A DNA stretch of 64,000 nucleotides from Lactimicrobium massiliense (GTDB lineage Bacteria > Bacillota_I > Bacilli_A > Erysipelotrichales > Erysipelotrichaceae): contig NZ_OUNG01000003.1 of the NCBI RefSeq assembly GCF_900343155.1, positions 372,001 to 436,000 of the forward strand, read 5' to 3'. The stretch's first letter is position 1. Every line of letters begins with the position of its first letter. Position numbers and translations under genes: made by a program. Below the pieces are notes generated by a model. That model was not told the DNA's origin and did not search any database. It worked only from the letters and a program-made list of their open reading frames with translations. This document shows, piece after piece, positions 37,664 through 45,857 of this stretch.

Positions 37664-38467
37664 TCATCTAAATTCATTGACACAAAAAAGAAGTTTTTTA
37701 TATACGCGAATATTCCAATACGCATCTGAATCACTTTCTTTTGCTTCAAAAATCTGATCCTGAACTTCAAGAACTTTATCAGTAATAACTGGAAGATTTC
37801 CATTACGAGCTTTGAAATATTCCTGAAAATGATATGACTCACGACATATTTTCTTATCTACATCCGCCAAAGGTTTATAAATTCCTTCATATACCTTCTG
37901 TCGGTATTTATTTCCTAGAACAAAGTCTAATGCTCCATACGCATCCGATAGAGGATTAGTATCATAGTCTCGTAATGCAATATACTCTTTCGCAGATTTT
38001 TCAATGCTGCTTTTCGCATCAATTATCAGCTGCTGATAATCTTTATCCAGCTCTTCTTGAGATATTATCTCACTCATATTCGATTGATAAAAAGGCTTGA
38101 GCCATTCAATCAACGCATTTTTCGCATCGCACTTCTTTTCACTTTCAGCAAAAAGAACTGATGCGTTAGCCCATTCTTCTGCAAGCGCATTTAACACCAG
38201 CTTTCTTGGTGCTGAAAATGCAACAATTGGAACCTTGGAAAAAGCTGCAGCAACTTTACGAGTCTCTTCCATAAACAACTCCATGGTGCTTCTCCGTACA
38301 GCAAAGTATTCCAAGAAAGCCATGATACATCCAATAAAAGCAGATCCAAAGCAAGCCATTGCTACATCATAAACAAATGAAGCAGTTGGATATACCACTG
38401 CCGCAACCACGCCACTAATTATTGTGATCAATAGGGTAATATATATCACAAACTTCTTTCCAAACAT
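37664..38467 (-). CDS. Membrane protein of unknown function (two N-terminal spans)
   Basis: A 267-aa protein with two hydrophobic segments at about residues 5-55 and a long charged, mainly helical cytoplasmic part. No family is recognised. It lies on the same strand between a TIR-like protein gene and the Panacea-type pair, so it may belong to a defence island. Past the stop, a different frame (37564-37660) continues with protein-like sequence, which may mean a frameshift shortened the C terminus. The long gaps on both sides (157 and 185 bp) suggest a separate transcript. Confidence 0.6.
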   Translation of the reverse strand: MFGKKFVIYITLLITIISGVVAAVVYPTASFVYDVAMACFGSAFIGCIMAFLEYFAVRRSTMELFMEETRKVAAAFSKVPIVAFSAPRKLVLNALAEEWANASVLFAESEKKCDAKNALIEWLKPFYQSNMSEIISQEELDKDYQQLIIDAKSSIEKSAKEYIALRDYDTNPLSDAYGALDFVLGNKYRQKVYEGIYKPLADVDKKICRESYHFQEYFKARNGNLPVITDKVLEVQDQIFEAKESDSDAYWNIRVYKKLLFCVNEFR

Positions 38468-38624
38468 TTTCTTTATTTCCTGTGGTCATCTCATGATTTG
38501 AATTACATAAGAACAATAAGGCAATGAGGTTAGTCTAGGAAATCTTATTAACAAGACTACAAACACTATCGTCTCGAGTTTTAAATATTATCTGCTATAC
38601 AATTTTTCTCGATATCTTACATGG

Positions 38625-39440
38625 CTATTGCGGAAAATGGACATTTCTAATTTCAACTAAACCTATTGCCCAGCTAAGTATTATCAAAATGAGTAATCCT
38701 ATGAAAATAGCATTTGCAATGATTAATGGTTTAATGCTGCGCTGCTTTGGTCCATTTACCAATCTATCAACATAAGTAAATAACCCGTACAGAACATTGA
38801 TAAGAACAAGTCCCATAAGTACAGCCAGCAAAGATACACGGTAAACGGATGCTAGATTTATTGCACCAAGAATAGATGTTGAAAAAGTAATACCTCCAAT
38901 AAAAGTTACGATAATTGAAGCAAATATTCCTAAAATCGCAATATATTCCTTTGAGGCGTTATCCATCTTTTCTGTGGATTGTGCCACATTATCATTTAAT
39001 TCTGAAATGCTAGCTCGAACTTTCTGTAATTTTTCTTCTTGAGAAATCCGCCAATCGCCAGCATCAGAATAATCCATTCTAGCTATTTCAAGATTAACAT
39101 GATCATATAACTTACGAATTGAATCACTAATATCTATCAAATCGCCATTATCATTTATGTTTTTTGCTTGATAGCCCTGCCGTAAAACATCTAAATTCTG
39201 CCCAAGAAAGTTCCTGTTACCCTTCTCAGGATGCTGGTTTATCTCATCTAAGACCTGAAATATATCCGAATAATAATGCCGGAATTTCTTACTTGAGTCT
39301 TTGTTATAATACAAATTTTCCAGCCTTCGATACATCTCTGCTCTTTTTCCTTTATCTTGAAGCATGCTTTGATCTTCAGAAAGATCAAATAAGATGTCTT
39401 TAAACTGTCTTCGCTGCTGTTCTTCCTTGCTAATGTCCAT
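38625..39440 (-). CDS. Membrane protein, possible toxin partner of the Panacea-domain antitoxin
   Basis: A 271-aa protein with a soluble, coiled-coil-prone first half (about residues 1-165) and three or four hydrophobic segments at about 166-265, ending in a short tail. It starts six bases after the stop of the Panacea-domain gene, so the two are one operon. Known Panacea (PanA)-linked toxins include membrane-active proteins that depolarise cells, which fits this layout. No toxin motif can be named, and a non-toxic membrane role is equally possible. Confidence 0.58.
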   Translation of the reverse strand: MDISKEEQQRRQFKDILFDLSEDQSMLQDKGKRAEMYRRLENLYYNKDSSKKFRHYYSDIFQVLDEINQHPEKGNRNFLGQNLDVLRQGYQAKNINDNGDLIDISDSIRKLYDHVNLEIARMDYSDAGDWRISQEEKLQKVRASISELNDNVAQSTEKMDNASKEYIAILGIFASIIVTFIGGITFSTSILGAINLASVYRVSLLAVLMGLVLINVLYGLFTYVDRLVNGPKQRSIKPLIIANAIFIGLLILIILSWAIGLVEIRNVHFPQ

Positions 39441-39446
39441 TAATGA

Positions 39447-39869
39447 TTATCCTGCTGTTTTGATAAGCTGCTTTGGAATTACTTGACGATTGCCTTTTCC
39501 ATGCTGAAAAATCCGATCCCAGGCACCACCATTCCTGTGCGTTTCTTTGACAAGATCCCAAGGATTTAGTTCTCTCTTCTCATCAACAATGGGGTCGATC
39601 ATCGCCATTGAATCAGAATCTAAATGATATTTTGATTCGAAAATGTCAATCGGCATTGAACCATACGCGCTATATTTATAGTACACAGCGGGAACAACAG
39701 GTCCAAATTGCCATGCTTCAAAATCATCCTCAAATAATGGCCCACTTGCTTTAAGAAAATTCAATTGAACATAATATAAAATCTTCTGTAATTGAAGATT
39801 ACTGATAGGCTGACCATCACTAACGCATTTCTTCACGATATAACCAGCCACTTGTTCTGCTTTATACAT
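39447..39869 (-). CDS. Panacea (SocA-like, DUF4065) domain antitoxin
   Basis: A 140-aa protein matching the Panacea/SocA-like domain throughout: ISNLQLQKILYYVQ, then FEDDFEAWQFGPVVPAVYY, and a C-terminal region with Asp/Glu-rich turns. Panacea domains act as antitoxins for many unrelated toxins, usually in a two-gene operon with the antitoxin first, which is the order here. AAGGAGGG precedes the ATG and a strong promoter lies just upstream (39896-39924). Confidence 0.85.
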   Translation of the reverse strand: MYKAEQVAGYIVKKCVSDGQPISNLQLQKILYYVQLNFLKASGPLFEDDFEAWQFGPVVPAVYYKYSAYGSMPIDIFESKYHLDSDSMAMIDPIVDEKRELNPWDLVKETHRNGGAWDRIFQHGKGNRQVIPKQLIKTAG

Positions 39870-39895
39870 GATAGCCCTCCTTCTTTTACAATTTC

Positions 39896-39924
39896 AATAT
39901 AGCAAAAATGCAAACTGTTCTCAA
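39896..39924 (-). promoter_or_regulatory. Sigma-70-type promoter of the Panacea operon
   Basis: On the minus strand the -35 box is TTGAGA (39919-39924) and the -10 box TATATT (39896-39901), separated by exactly 17 bp. This places a start point about 15 bp before the Shine-Dalgarno of the antitoxin gene. It is the best promoter match seen in the window. Confidence 0.7.
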
Positions 39925-39990
39925 TGGTCCACATTTTGTTTTTGTCCCCTCAATTAAACGGCAATTGAGTTTGTACTCATCAATACCAAT

Positions 39991-41691
39991 TATCTATAGT
40001 TCCCAACAGAATTTCTAACCACATGCTCGGGGAATTTCAATGTCATACTTGATACCGAAATATTTGTAACAATCGTTAGCTTTCTCTGAGGCCTCCTGAG
40101 CAATCACTTGATCATCATAGACTTTGCATTTCTGATTTCTCAGATTCATGAACATTGAAATCGGATTATAGCTGGTGATTTTCAGCTTATCCTGTATACG
40201 TTTGACAATGACGCTTGTAATGAATGTCAGCAGGAGGTATCCCCTCAAAGTTTCTTCTGGCTGCACTCTGATCGACAACATATCAGCATAGTTCTTTCCT
40301 ATATCAAAGATCTGCTCAATCTGTTGCCTTGTGTAATACGTCGAAAGAATTCTCTCTATTGCAATTCTCCTGGATGAAACCAGAACAAATGCTCCTTCCC
40401 TCAACATTTCCTGGAATACTTCATCCTTATCGAATTTCTGGACCTTTGCGCGTTTAAAAAGCTTCTGTGTTTCAAATTCTTTGCGCTCAATGTCCAGGCA
40501 GACATATGCGTACCCCCATATGATCGTCAACAAGTTTGCACTGTACTCTCTTTATATAGGCGTATCTTCCATTGTATTCGACCAGGTCTTCCTCTTTTTC
40601 GATTGAAGGAAGATACTTTGCTGTCAGATCCTTGTACAGCTTGAAGTTTTCCTTCAGCCTCGAGATAAAAGAAACCTTGTGCTCATACAGCGTTCGGATG
40701 GTATTCTCTCCAAAATAACCGGCATCCATAATTGCAAAACCTTGTATTGATTCCGCATTCTTCCAGTTCTGCAATCGTGGTAATTAGCGTGCTGACATCA
40801 ACAATGTTTCCTGCAATATACCGGAAGTAGATGGGAAGCCCGGTTTCCTGCTGAGTAACATAAATCAGTCGTATCTCATTGTTAATATCTCCATTGTGGT
40901 TGCTGATTGCTGTCAGCGGAAAATGCACGCTGTTTGGAAGTCCTGTGCTGTCATTGAGTATGTGGTTGAAATTGCCTGCACTTTTCAAGACATATTTCAC
41001 ATATGCTTTAAAAAATCGGCGCAGCTTTTCTTCATCTCCGATCTCTGCAAGGAAGTCGCTAATCCGCTGGTTTTCCAGCTCTGCATTCGGATAAAGAATG
41101 CTGGCATAATTGCCTTCCCACCAGTCTTTCGCATGACAATTAGCCAGCCTGCACAGAATGTAGTAATGGATCATCGTATACAGGGTATCCGGATTACTGC
41201 AGCCTACGGCATCAATGACCGGCTTGATTCCATCTATCTGTATGAACTGATCTAGAAAACAAGAATCTCCAAAATCAAGGATCAGTTTCTCTTTAACAGG
41301 AGGATACTTTGCAGCAGGCAGGATAACAGAAGAATCGGGAATGTTGAAGCTCCCATCTTCCGGATTAAATATAAGTATCCCGCGAGCCCGATTCTTAAAG
41401 ATGTGCCTATCTTTATCGATCACCCGCCCCAGGTTAATATAGGTTTTATTCACTTGCTTGCCAACACGTGTGGATGTAATGGCTTTGCCATACGCCACTC
41501 CGTTCTTGAGATCGTATGCTATGAACATAATAAACCTTGTGGTTATAATTTATTCTAACCACGTCATAGCACCAATCACGAGAAAAGGGTAGTAATCATT
41601 GGCTGAAAAACGTTGATTTTATTGGATCTTTTGGATCACATCTATGTGGTTCAAAATCGTAGTTAGAAAGCTTGCCGGTAACTATAGATAA
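39991..41691 (-). mobile_element. Decayed IS1634-type insertion sequence
   Basis: The ends carry TTATCTATAGTT at 39991-40002 and its inverse AACTATAGATAA at 41680-41691, and similarity continues inward for about 32 bases with changes. The transposase inside is broken by frameshifts. No target duplication was found, so the flanks have drifted or been rearranged. Confidence 0.7.
40015..41528 (-). pseudogene. Broken IS1634-family transposase
   Basis: Three frames together cover one transposase. The N-terminal part (40780-41528) contains VSTLITTIAELEECGIN and other DDE-fold residues. The middle (40487-40774) has IMDAGYFGENTIRTLYEHKV with the second catalytic Asp. The C-terminal part (40015-40533) holds STYYTRQQIEQIFDIGKNY, the YxxxE-type signature of the IS4/IS1634 group. 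Two frameshifts, around 40780 and 40510, destroy the gene. Confidence 0.78.
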
Positions 41692-41694
41692 GTT

Positions 41695-41811
41695 ACAGAT
41701 GAAGATACACGGCATTACGGTGCAATACCGTACATGGCTTATTATCATCTGTCCAATGACAGAATTGAAGAAATAAACAACTGGCTCAAACTGACACTAC
41801 CCCCCGGCTGA
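41695..41811 (+). pseudogene. C-terminal fragment of an unknown gene
   Basis: Right after the IS1634 remnant, 38 codons read TDEDTRHYGAIPYMAYYHLS and end at TGA (41809-41811). The frame meets a stop inside the IS end, so the upstream part is missing. The composition is protein-like. It is probably the tail of a gene destroyed by the IS. No family is recognised and the missing part was not found to the left. Confidence 0.35.
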
Positions 41812-41903
41812 AACATGCTATAGCAATTTCTATAAGGTTTTTGCATTTCCCAGTAACTGATTCCGCCATCGCAAGGCCCCGCCACGCAATTATGCTCAAT
41901 TTT

Positions 41904-43346
41904 TCACTCCGCTCCTTCTCTCTTGAAGACCTTCCCAACTGTCTTCAGAAGAATAAAGAAGTCTTTGGATAATGACCATGTTTCAATATATTCTTCATCC
42001 ATCTTTACCACTTCATTAAAATCAGTGATTGATGATCTGCCTGACACCTGCCAGATTCCGGTAATACCAGGTCTCATAGACATACGGATACGGTGTCCCT
42101 CTTCATACTGCTGCCACTCATCCAATGTCGGAGGCCTTGTTCCCACCAGAGACATATTTCCTTTCAGAACATTCCAGAACTGAGGGAATTCATCCAGAGA
42201 CGTTTTGCGGATAAAGTTGCCAATTCCAGGAATAATTCTGGGATCATTATCGATCTTGAACATCAGGCCATTAACCTTATTCTGCGACATCAGTTCTGCT
42301 TTTCTTGCATCAGCATCCTGATACATGGAACGGAATTTATAAAATTTGAACTGTCGGCCATTCTTTCCAATCCGGATAGATGTGTAAATCACTGGCCCCG
42401 GATCAGCATGATAGATCTGCGGCGCAATAATAATGAACAGAATCCCTGTAATTGCCAGTCCGACAAGTGCTCCGATAATATCAAAGAACCTCTTCAGCCA
42501 CCATTTGATAAGAGGTACATAACGGATCTGATGCGTTTCAACAATGTATTTTCCAAACTTGTCAATTCTCTCATATCCTTCAATCGTATCATTGTGGAGC
42601 AGGAAGATTACCTGATGCGTCGTAATTCCCATACTGCTGAAATGCTGCTGGATATTCTTGATTTCCTCATCCTGATTTCTCAGATTGATGATCACCTCAT
42701 CCACCCAGTGATTGGCAGAATATTCAATACTGTCCTTTGCACTTCCTAATACCGGAATGCCGTCAATCTGTGTGCCAGCATCTTTTTTATCATCATAATC
42801 CAAAAGAAAAATAGCTTTTATAAAATACCGGGAATATGGAACACAATGCAGATTCGTCACCATCGCATGTGCTTTGTTTCTGGTTGTCACAACGATAAAT
42901 GCGCTCTTGGCGTCCGGACGGTTAACCAGAATATGATGTCTCAGCAATCTCTTCCATACAAGACGAAAACAAATCTCGAGGATAAAATAAAATAACCATG
43001 TAATGAGCAGTATTATCCTCGACAGGTTTCCGCTTTCATGAATAAAATACAGGAGAATTACATCTGCACCAGCCATTTTTAATGTATGCGCTGTTATAGC
43101 AGCAATTTCCTGATATTTGTCCCTCTTCAATATTCCATTATAAGGCCGTCCTGCTACCAGTGACAACGTTATGCAGAGCAACAGAATCACTGCCTGATGA
43201 TAGTAAAGCCTGCTGAAAGAAACTGACCCCTCAAACACAATTGAATACCACAGATTTGCTAGACAATATGAAACCTGTAATATAAAAACATCAGCGACAA
43301 TAAAGTCCAGATGCTTGAGCAAACCTTTTTGCTTTGCTGTTTCCAC
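41904..43346 (-). CDS. Polyprenyl-phosphate sugar-1-phosphate transferase (WbaP/CpsE-like)
   Basis: A 480-aa membrane protein that starts glycan synthesis by moving a sugar phosphate onto undecaprenyl phosphate. Four N-terminal spans are followed by a CoA-binding-like cytoplasmic domain, a fifth span (about residue 290), and the catalytic bacterial sugar-transferase domain with KFYKFRSMYQDAD, IRKTSLDEFPQFWNVLKG and MSLVGTRPP. Motifs are complete. A TTG start at 43361 is possible, but GTG at 43346 follows the GGGGGGAG site closely. The gene lies alone, with an IS1182-like element immediately upstream, so its normal promoter may be lost. It could prime the glycan made by the 1-18 kb cluster. 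Confidence 0.9.
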   Translation of the reverse strand: METAKQKGLLKHLDFIVADVFILQVSYCLANLWYSIVFEGSVSFSRLYYHQAVILLLCITLSLVAGRPYNGILKRDKYQEIAAITAHTLKMAGADVILLYFIHESGNLSRIILLITWLFYFILEICFRLVWKRLLRHHILVNRPDAKSAFIVVTTRNKAHAMVTNLHCVPYSRYFIKAIFLLDYDDKKDAGTQIDGIPVLGSAKDSIEYSANHWVDEVIINLRNQDEEIKNIQQHFSSMGITTHQVIFLLHNDTIEGYERIDKFGKYIVETHQIRYVPLIKWWLKRFFDIIGALVGLAITGILFIIIAPQIYHADPGPVIYTSIRIGKNGRQFKFYKFRSMYQDADARKAELMSQNKVNGLMFKIDNDPRIIPGIGNFIRKTSLDEFPQFWNVLKGNMSLVGTRPPTLDEWQQYEEGHRIRMSMRPGITGIWQVSGRSSITDFNEVVKMDEEYIETWSLSKDFFILLKTVGKVFKREGAE

Positions 43347-43364
43347 AATTCTCCCCCCCAATTC

Positions 43365-43411
43365 AAAAGAGCGTTGTCGAAAACTCTTAGGAGTACAGGC
43401 AACGCTCTTTT
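43365..43411. repeat. 12-bp perfect hairpin between the priming transferase and the IS1182-like element
   Basis: AAAAGAGCGTTG at 43365-43376 is perfectly inverted at 43400-43411, with a 23-base loop. On the minus strand the stem ends in TTTT a few bases before the Shine-Dalgarno of the priming transferase, so it could attenuate transcripts entering that gene, or those entering the IS. It overlaps the outer end of the IS. Confidence 0.6.
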
Positions 43412-43527
43412 CTCTGTGCTCCTCATTTCATAATCCCCCCACTTTTTCGCTGTCAACTCTTGACAAAATTTCAAGCGTGCCCTGCTCGCTTCGCTCGCTT
43501 TTCTTGAAAAGGTGGGAGGTGAGTGAA

Positions 43528-44970
43528 ATGCTCAAACATATCTCTTCGTCCCTGGAATATCGTGCTTTCCTTAGGGATGAAAAAGATCATCTTGGTTATG
43601 CTCAGCTTAAACGACTGGATACTTCTAAGTTCCATTCTGCTTTGCATAAGCTTCGGAAGCTGGACGTCGATCTTGCCGTAGATGTTCTGTTTCCTCTCTA
43701 CTCTGTTACCGGCCGTCCGGCTCATGACCCCGCTGTGCTCATCCGGTCCTTCATTCTCATGCAGCACCTCGGGTATTTGTCCATTCATAACTGGTGTGCA
43801 GATCTGTCTTCTGATTCTCTGCTTCAATGGCTGATTGGCTCTTTCTCTCCGCCTGGTCCTGCTTCTCATTACGACTTTATCAATCGTTTAACGCACTCAG
43901 ATCCACATCTCTCTGATCTGCTGCAGCAGGGTTACTATACGAAGCCTTCTCAAAAGAAACCCAAGAACCATGACAAGCTGATTAACTATTCACATTCCGA
44001 AACCTTATTTCTCGCTGACAAATATAAAAACGGCGCCGAATGGGATCGGGATCGGATGATCTACACACTTCAGTCTCTCTTCAATGCACTGGCTGTGATT
44101 CCTTCTTCCGACATGGGATTCATTGAGTCGAATAATCTCATCTTGTCCGGAGATGGTTCTTCGCTTCACATCCACGCCTCTCCATTTGGCCACAAAGTCA
44201 AATTGGATAAGGATGGAAATCCTCTCGTCCGCTATTCTGCACCTGACGCTGACATCGGATGGGACAGTGATCTTGAGTGTTACTATCTCGGCTACACTCT
44301 TTACAACATCTCGTACCACAATCCCCATAGATCAGTAGACTTGCCTATCTATATCGATCTTGAGAAAGCCTCACGGCACGATGCTTTGACCACCATATCT
44401 GCCTCAGCACGTCTGTTTGACATGAATCCCGATATCCACCCGCGATACATGTGCTTTGACGCAGCTTCTGACAGTCTTGCCATCTTTCAGTTCTTCCGTC
44501 ACAAGAATATTATTCCAATCATCGACCGCAATCAACGGTCTGCTGGGGACAATCCCTTTGATAAGTTCAAGCTGAATGAGAATGGCGTGCCTGTTTGTCC
44601 GAATGGAACACCGATGTATGACTATGGCTACGACATTCAGAGAAAGCGCAGAAAATTCCGCTGCCCACTCAGGATGAATAAGATTTCCTCCTGTCCATTT
44701 GCGAATGAGTGCAGTTCTTCCGCTTATGGAAGAACGATATACGTCAATGACGGTGATGACATCCGGCTCTTCGGACCTGTTCCATACAGGTCTGAAAAGT
44801 GGAAAGAGATTTACCGGAACAGAACTTCGACAGAAAGAATGAACACCAGAATCCTGAACGACTATCATCTTCACCAGATGAAAATCCGTAATGGATCCAA
44901 GCATGCTTTCTTCGCAATCTTTGCCGGCATCAATATCCATCTTGATGCCTGGATAAAGGATGAGCTGTAA
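43528..44970 (+). CDS. IS1182-like transposase
   Basis: A 480-aa protein starting at ATG 43528 after GGGAGGTGA. The frame stays open upstream to 43315, but that part overlaps the IS end and is not protein-like. It has the order of IS1182-type DDE transposases: an N-terminal DUF772-like helical region (LSIHNWCADLSSDSLLQWLI), a catalytic core with LSGDGSSLHIHAS and YMCFDAASDSLAIFQFF, a cysteine-bearing insert (RCPLRMNKISSCPFANEC), and a C-terminal segment with NRTSTERMNTRILNDYHL holding the Glu. The gene is unbroken. Confidence 0.85.
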   Translation: MLKHISSSLEYRAFLRDEKDHLGYAQLKRLDTSKFHSALHKLRKLDVDLAVDVLFPLYSVTGRPAHDPAVLIRSFILMQHLGYLSIHNWCADLSSDSLLQWLIGSFSPPGPASHYDFINRLTHSDPHLSDLLQQGYYTKPSQKKPKNHDKLINYSHSETLFLADKYKNGAEWDRDRMIYTLQSLFNALAVIPSSDMGFIESNNLILSGDGSSLHIHASPFGHKVKLDKDGNPLVRYSAPDADIGWDSDLECYYLGYTLYNISYHNPHRSVDLPIYIDLEKASRHDALTTISASARLFDMNPDIHPRYMCFDAASDSLAIFQFFRHKNIIPIIDRNQRSAGDNPFDKFKLNENGVPVCPNGTPMYDYGYDIQRKRRKFRCPLRMNKISSCPFANECSSSAYGRTIYVNDGDDIRLFGPVPYRSEKWKEIYRNRTSTERMNTRILNDYHLHQMKIRNGSKHAFFAIFAGINIHLDAWIKDEL

Positions 44971-45016
44971 GCATTGAAGATTCAGTTTTGAAAGAACGAG
45001 TTCCAAAGTTGTTTTT

Positions 45017-45040
45017 ATTGCGCCTTGGCCGCAATTTTTT
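45017..45040 (+). terminator. Intrinsic terminator after the IS1182-like transposase
   Basis: ATTGCG pairs with CGCAAT around CCTTGGC and is followed by TTTTTT. It lies 47 bp after the transposase stop, inside the element. Confidence 0.75.
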
Positions 45041-45103
45041 ATATCTCCGGCTTCTCAGCCGTCAGATACCTATCAGTTGCCTTCCGGGTTTTCGACACTA
45101 CTC

Positions 45104-45796
45104 CAAAATAGCAGACATATTCCTCAGTATTCCCGCTTTTACTGTTCCTCCTGCCAGTCTGCAGTACTCCCCCCAGATAGTCAAAGAAATCCTGCATAAA
45201 CAACTGCCTGCTGCTTGCCGCAGAATACAGCAGTTCCTGTCTAGCACATTCTCAGGTAAATAACACTGGATATAATGACAAATATGCAATTTTGAAAACA
45301 GTCTGTAGTATCCTACACCTTTTCTGCGCAAAAAATACTGCATGGAAAGGTGCTGAATATTACGCATAAAGTATATCCTGAGATCAGGCTGCCTTCAACA
45401 AAATGCGTACCGGATCACTGTGGATTGGTTACTATTCAGCAATAAAGTGAGCCTGTAAAAATGCCTGTTGGCCTTTGCCACCTTCCATTCATCAGTGCAG
45501 TCTGTGGAGCTGCAGATAAACAGTTCGCGCAGCAGAGCCACAAACACAATGTTCTAGTCCCTAATTGCGACGGCAAGAAGGTTTCGCAATCTGGACAATA
45601 TGTTCGCTCTGATCTACCTTCGATGTTCAGACCTGACAGTTCCGCTAAACAACAGATATCAGCCATCTAAGAAGAAGATAGCAGAGCTTAGAGAACTGCA
45701 GAACGCAAGGAAAAAAGCAGGAATGGAGAAGAAGCGGGGATCCATTCAAGCATGTTAAATCAGCAATAACCCCCCCACCATGAGTACAGAAGAGCC
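45104..45796. other. Gene-free decayed stretch
   Basis: No intact gene. Around 45430-45510 it repeats, with changes, the sequence at about 18900-19005, probably remnants of one mobile-element gene. A short frame at 45436-45666 on the minus strand contains a CPDCE motif, but it is not convincing as a protein. The rest resembles eroded transposon sequence. Confidence 0.35.
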
Positions 45797-45830
45797 AAAA
45801 AAGTGGGCATGGTCTGATGACCACACCCAC
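45797..45830 (-). terminator. Rho-independent terminator of the surface-protein gene
   Basis: On the minus strand GTGGGTGTGGTC pairs with GACCATGCCCAC around an ATCA loop and is followed by TTTTTT. It lies about 28 bp beyond the surface-protein stop and ends that single-gene transcript. Confidence 0.85.
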
Positions 45831-45857
45831 AAGAGAGAGGAAGGAGAAAAACAGTTT

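Larger units (their letters stand above)
43369..45103 (+). mobile_element. IS1182-like insertion sequence
   Basis: An element of about 1.7 kb with an intact transposase. Ends are imperfect inverted repeats: GAGCGTTGTCGAAAACTC from 43369, and the inverse of GAGTAGTGTCGAAAACCC ending at 45103, sharing 14 of 18 positions, with an exact TGTCGAAAAC core. A terminator (45017-45040) follows the gene. No target duplication was confirmed. Confidence 0.7.

Noticed and set aside
37564..37842. Second small gene at the end of the membrane-protein gene
   Set aside because: It overlaps the real gene in another frame for most of its length. Only its tail could be the product of a frameshift, which is noted with that gene.
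43315..43527. Upstream extension of the IS1182-like transposase
   Set aside because: It crosses the IS end and the hairpin. The ATG at 43528 has a clear GGAGGTGA site.
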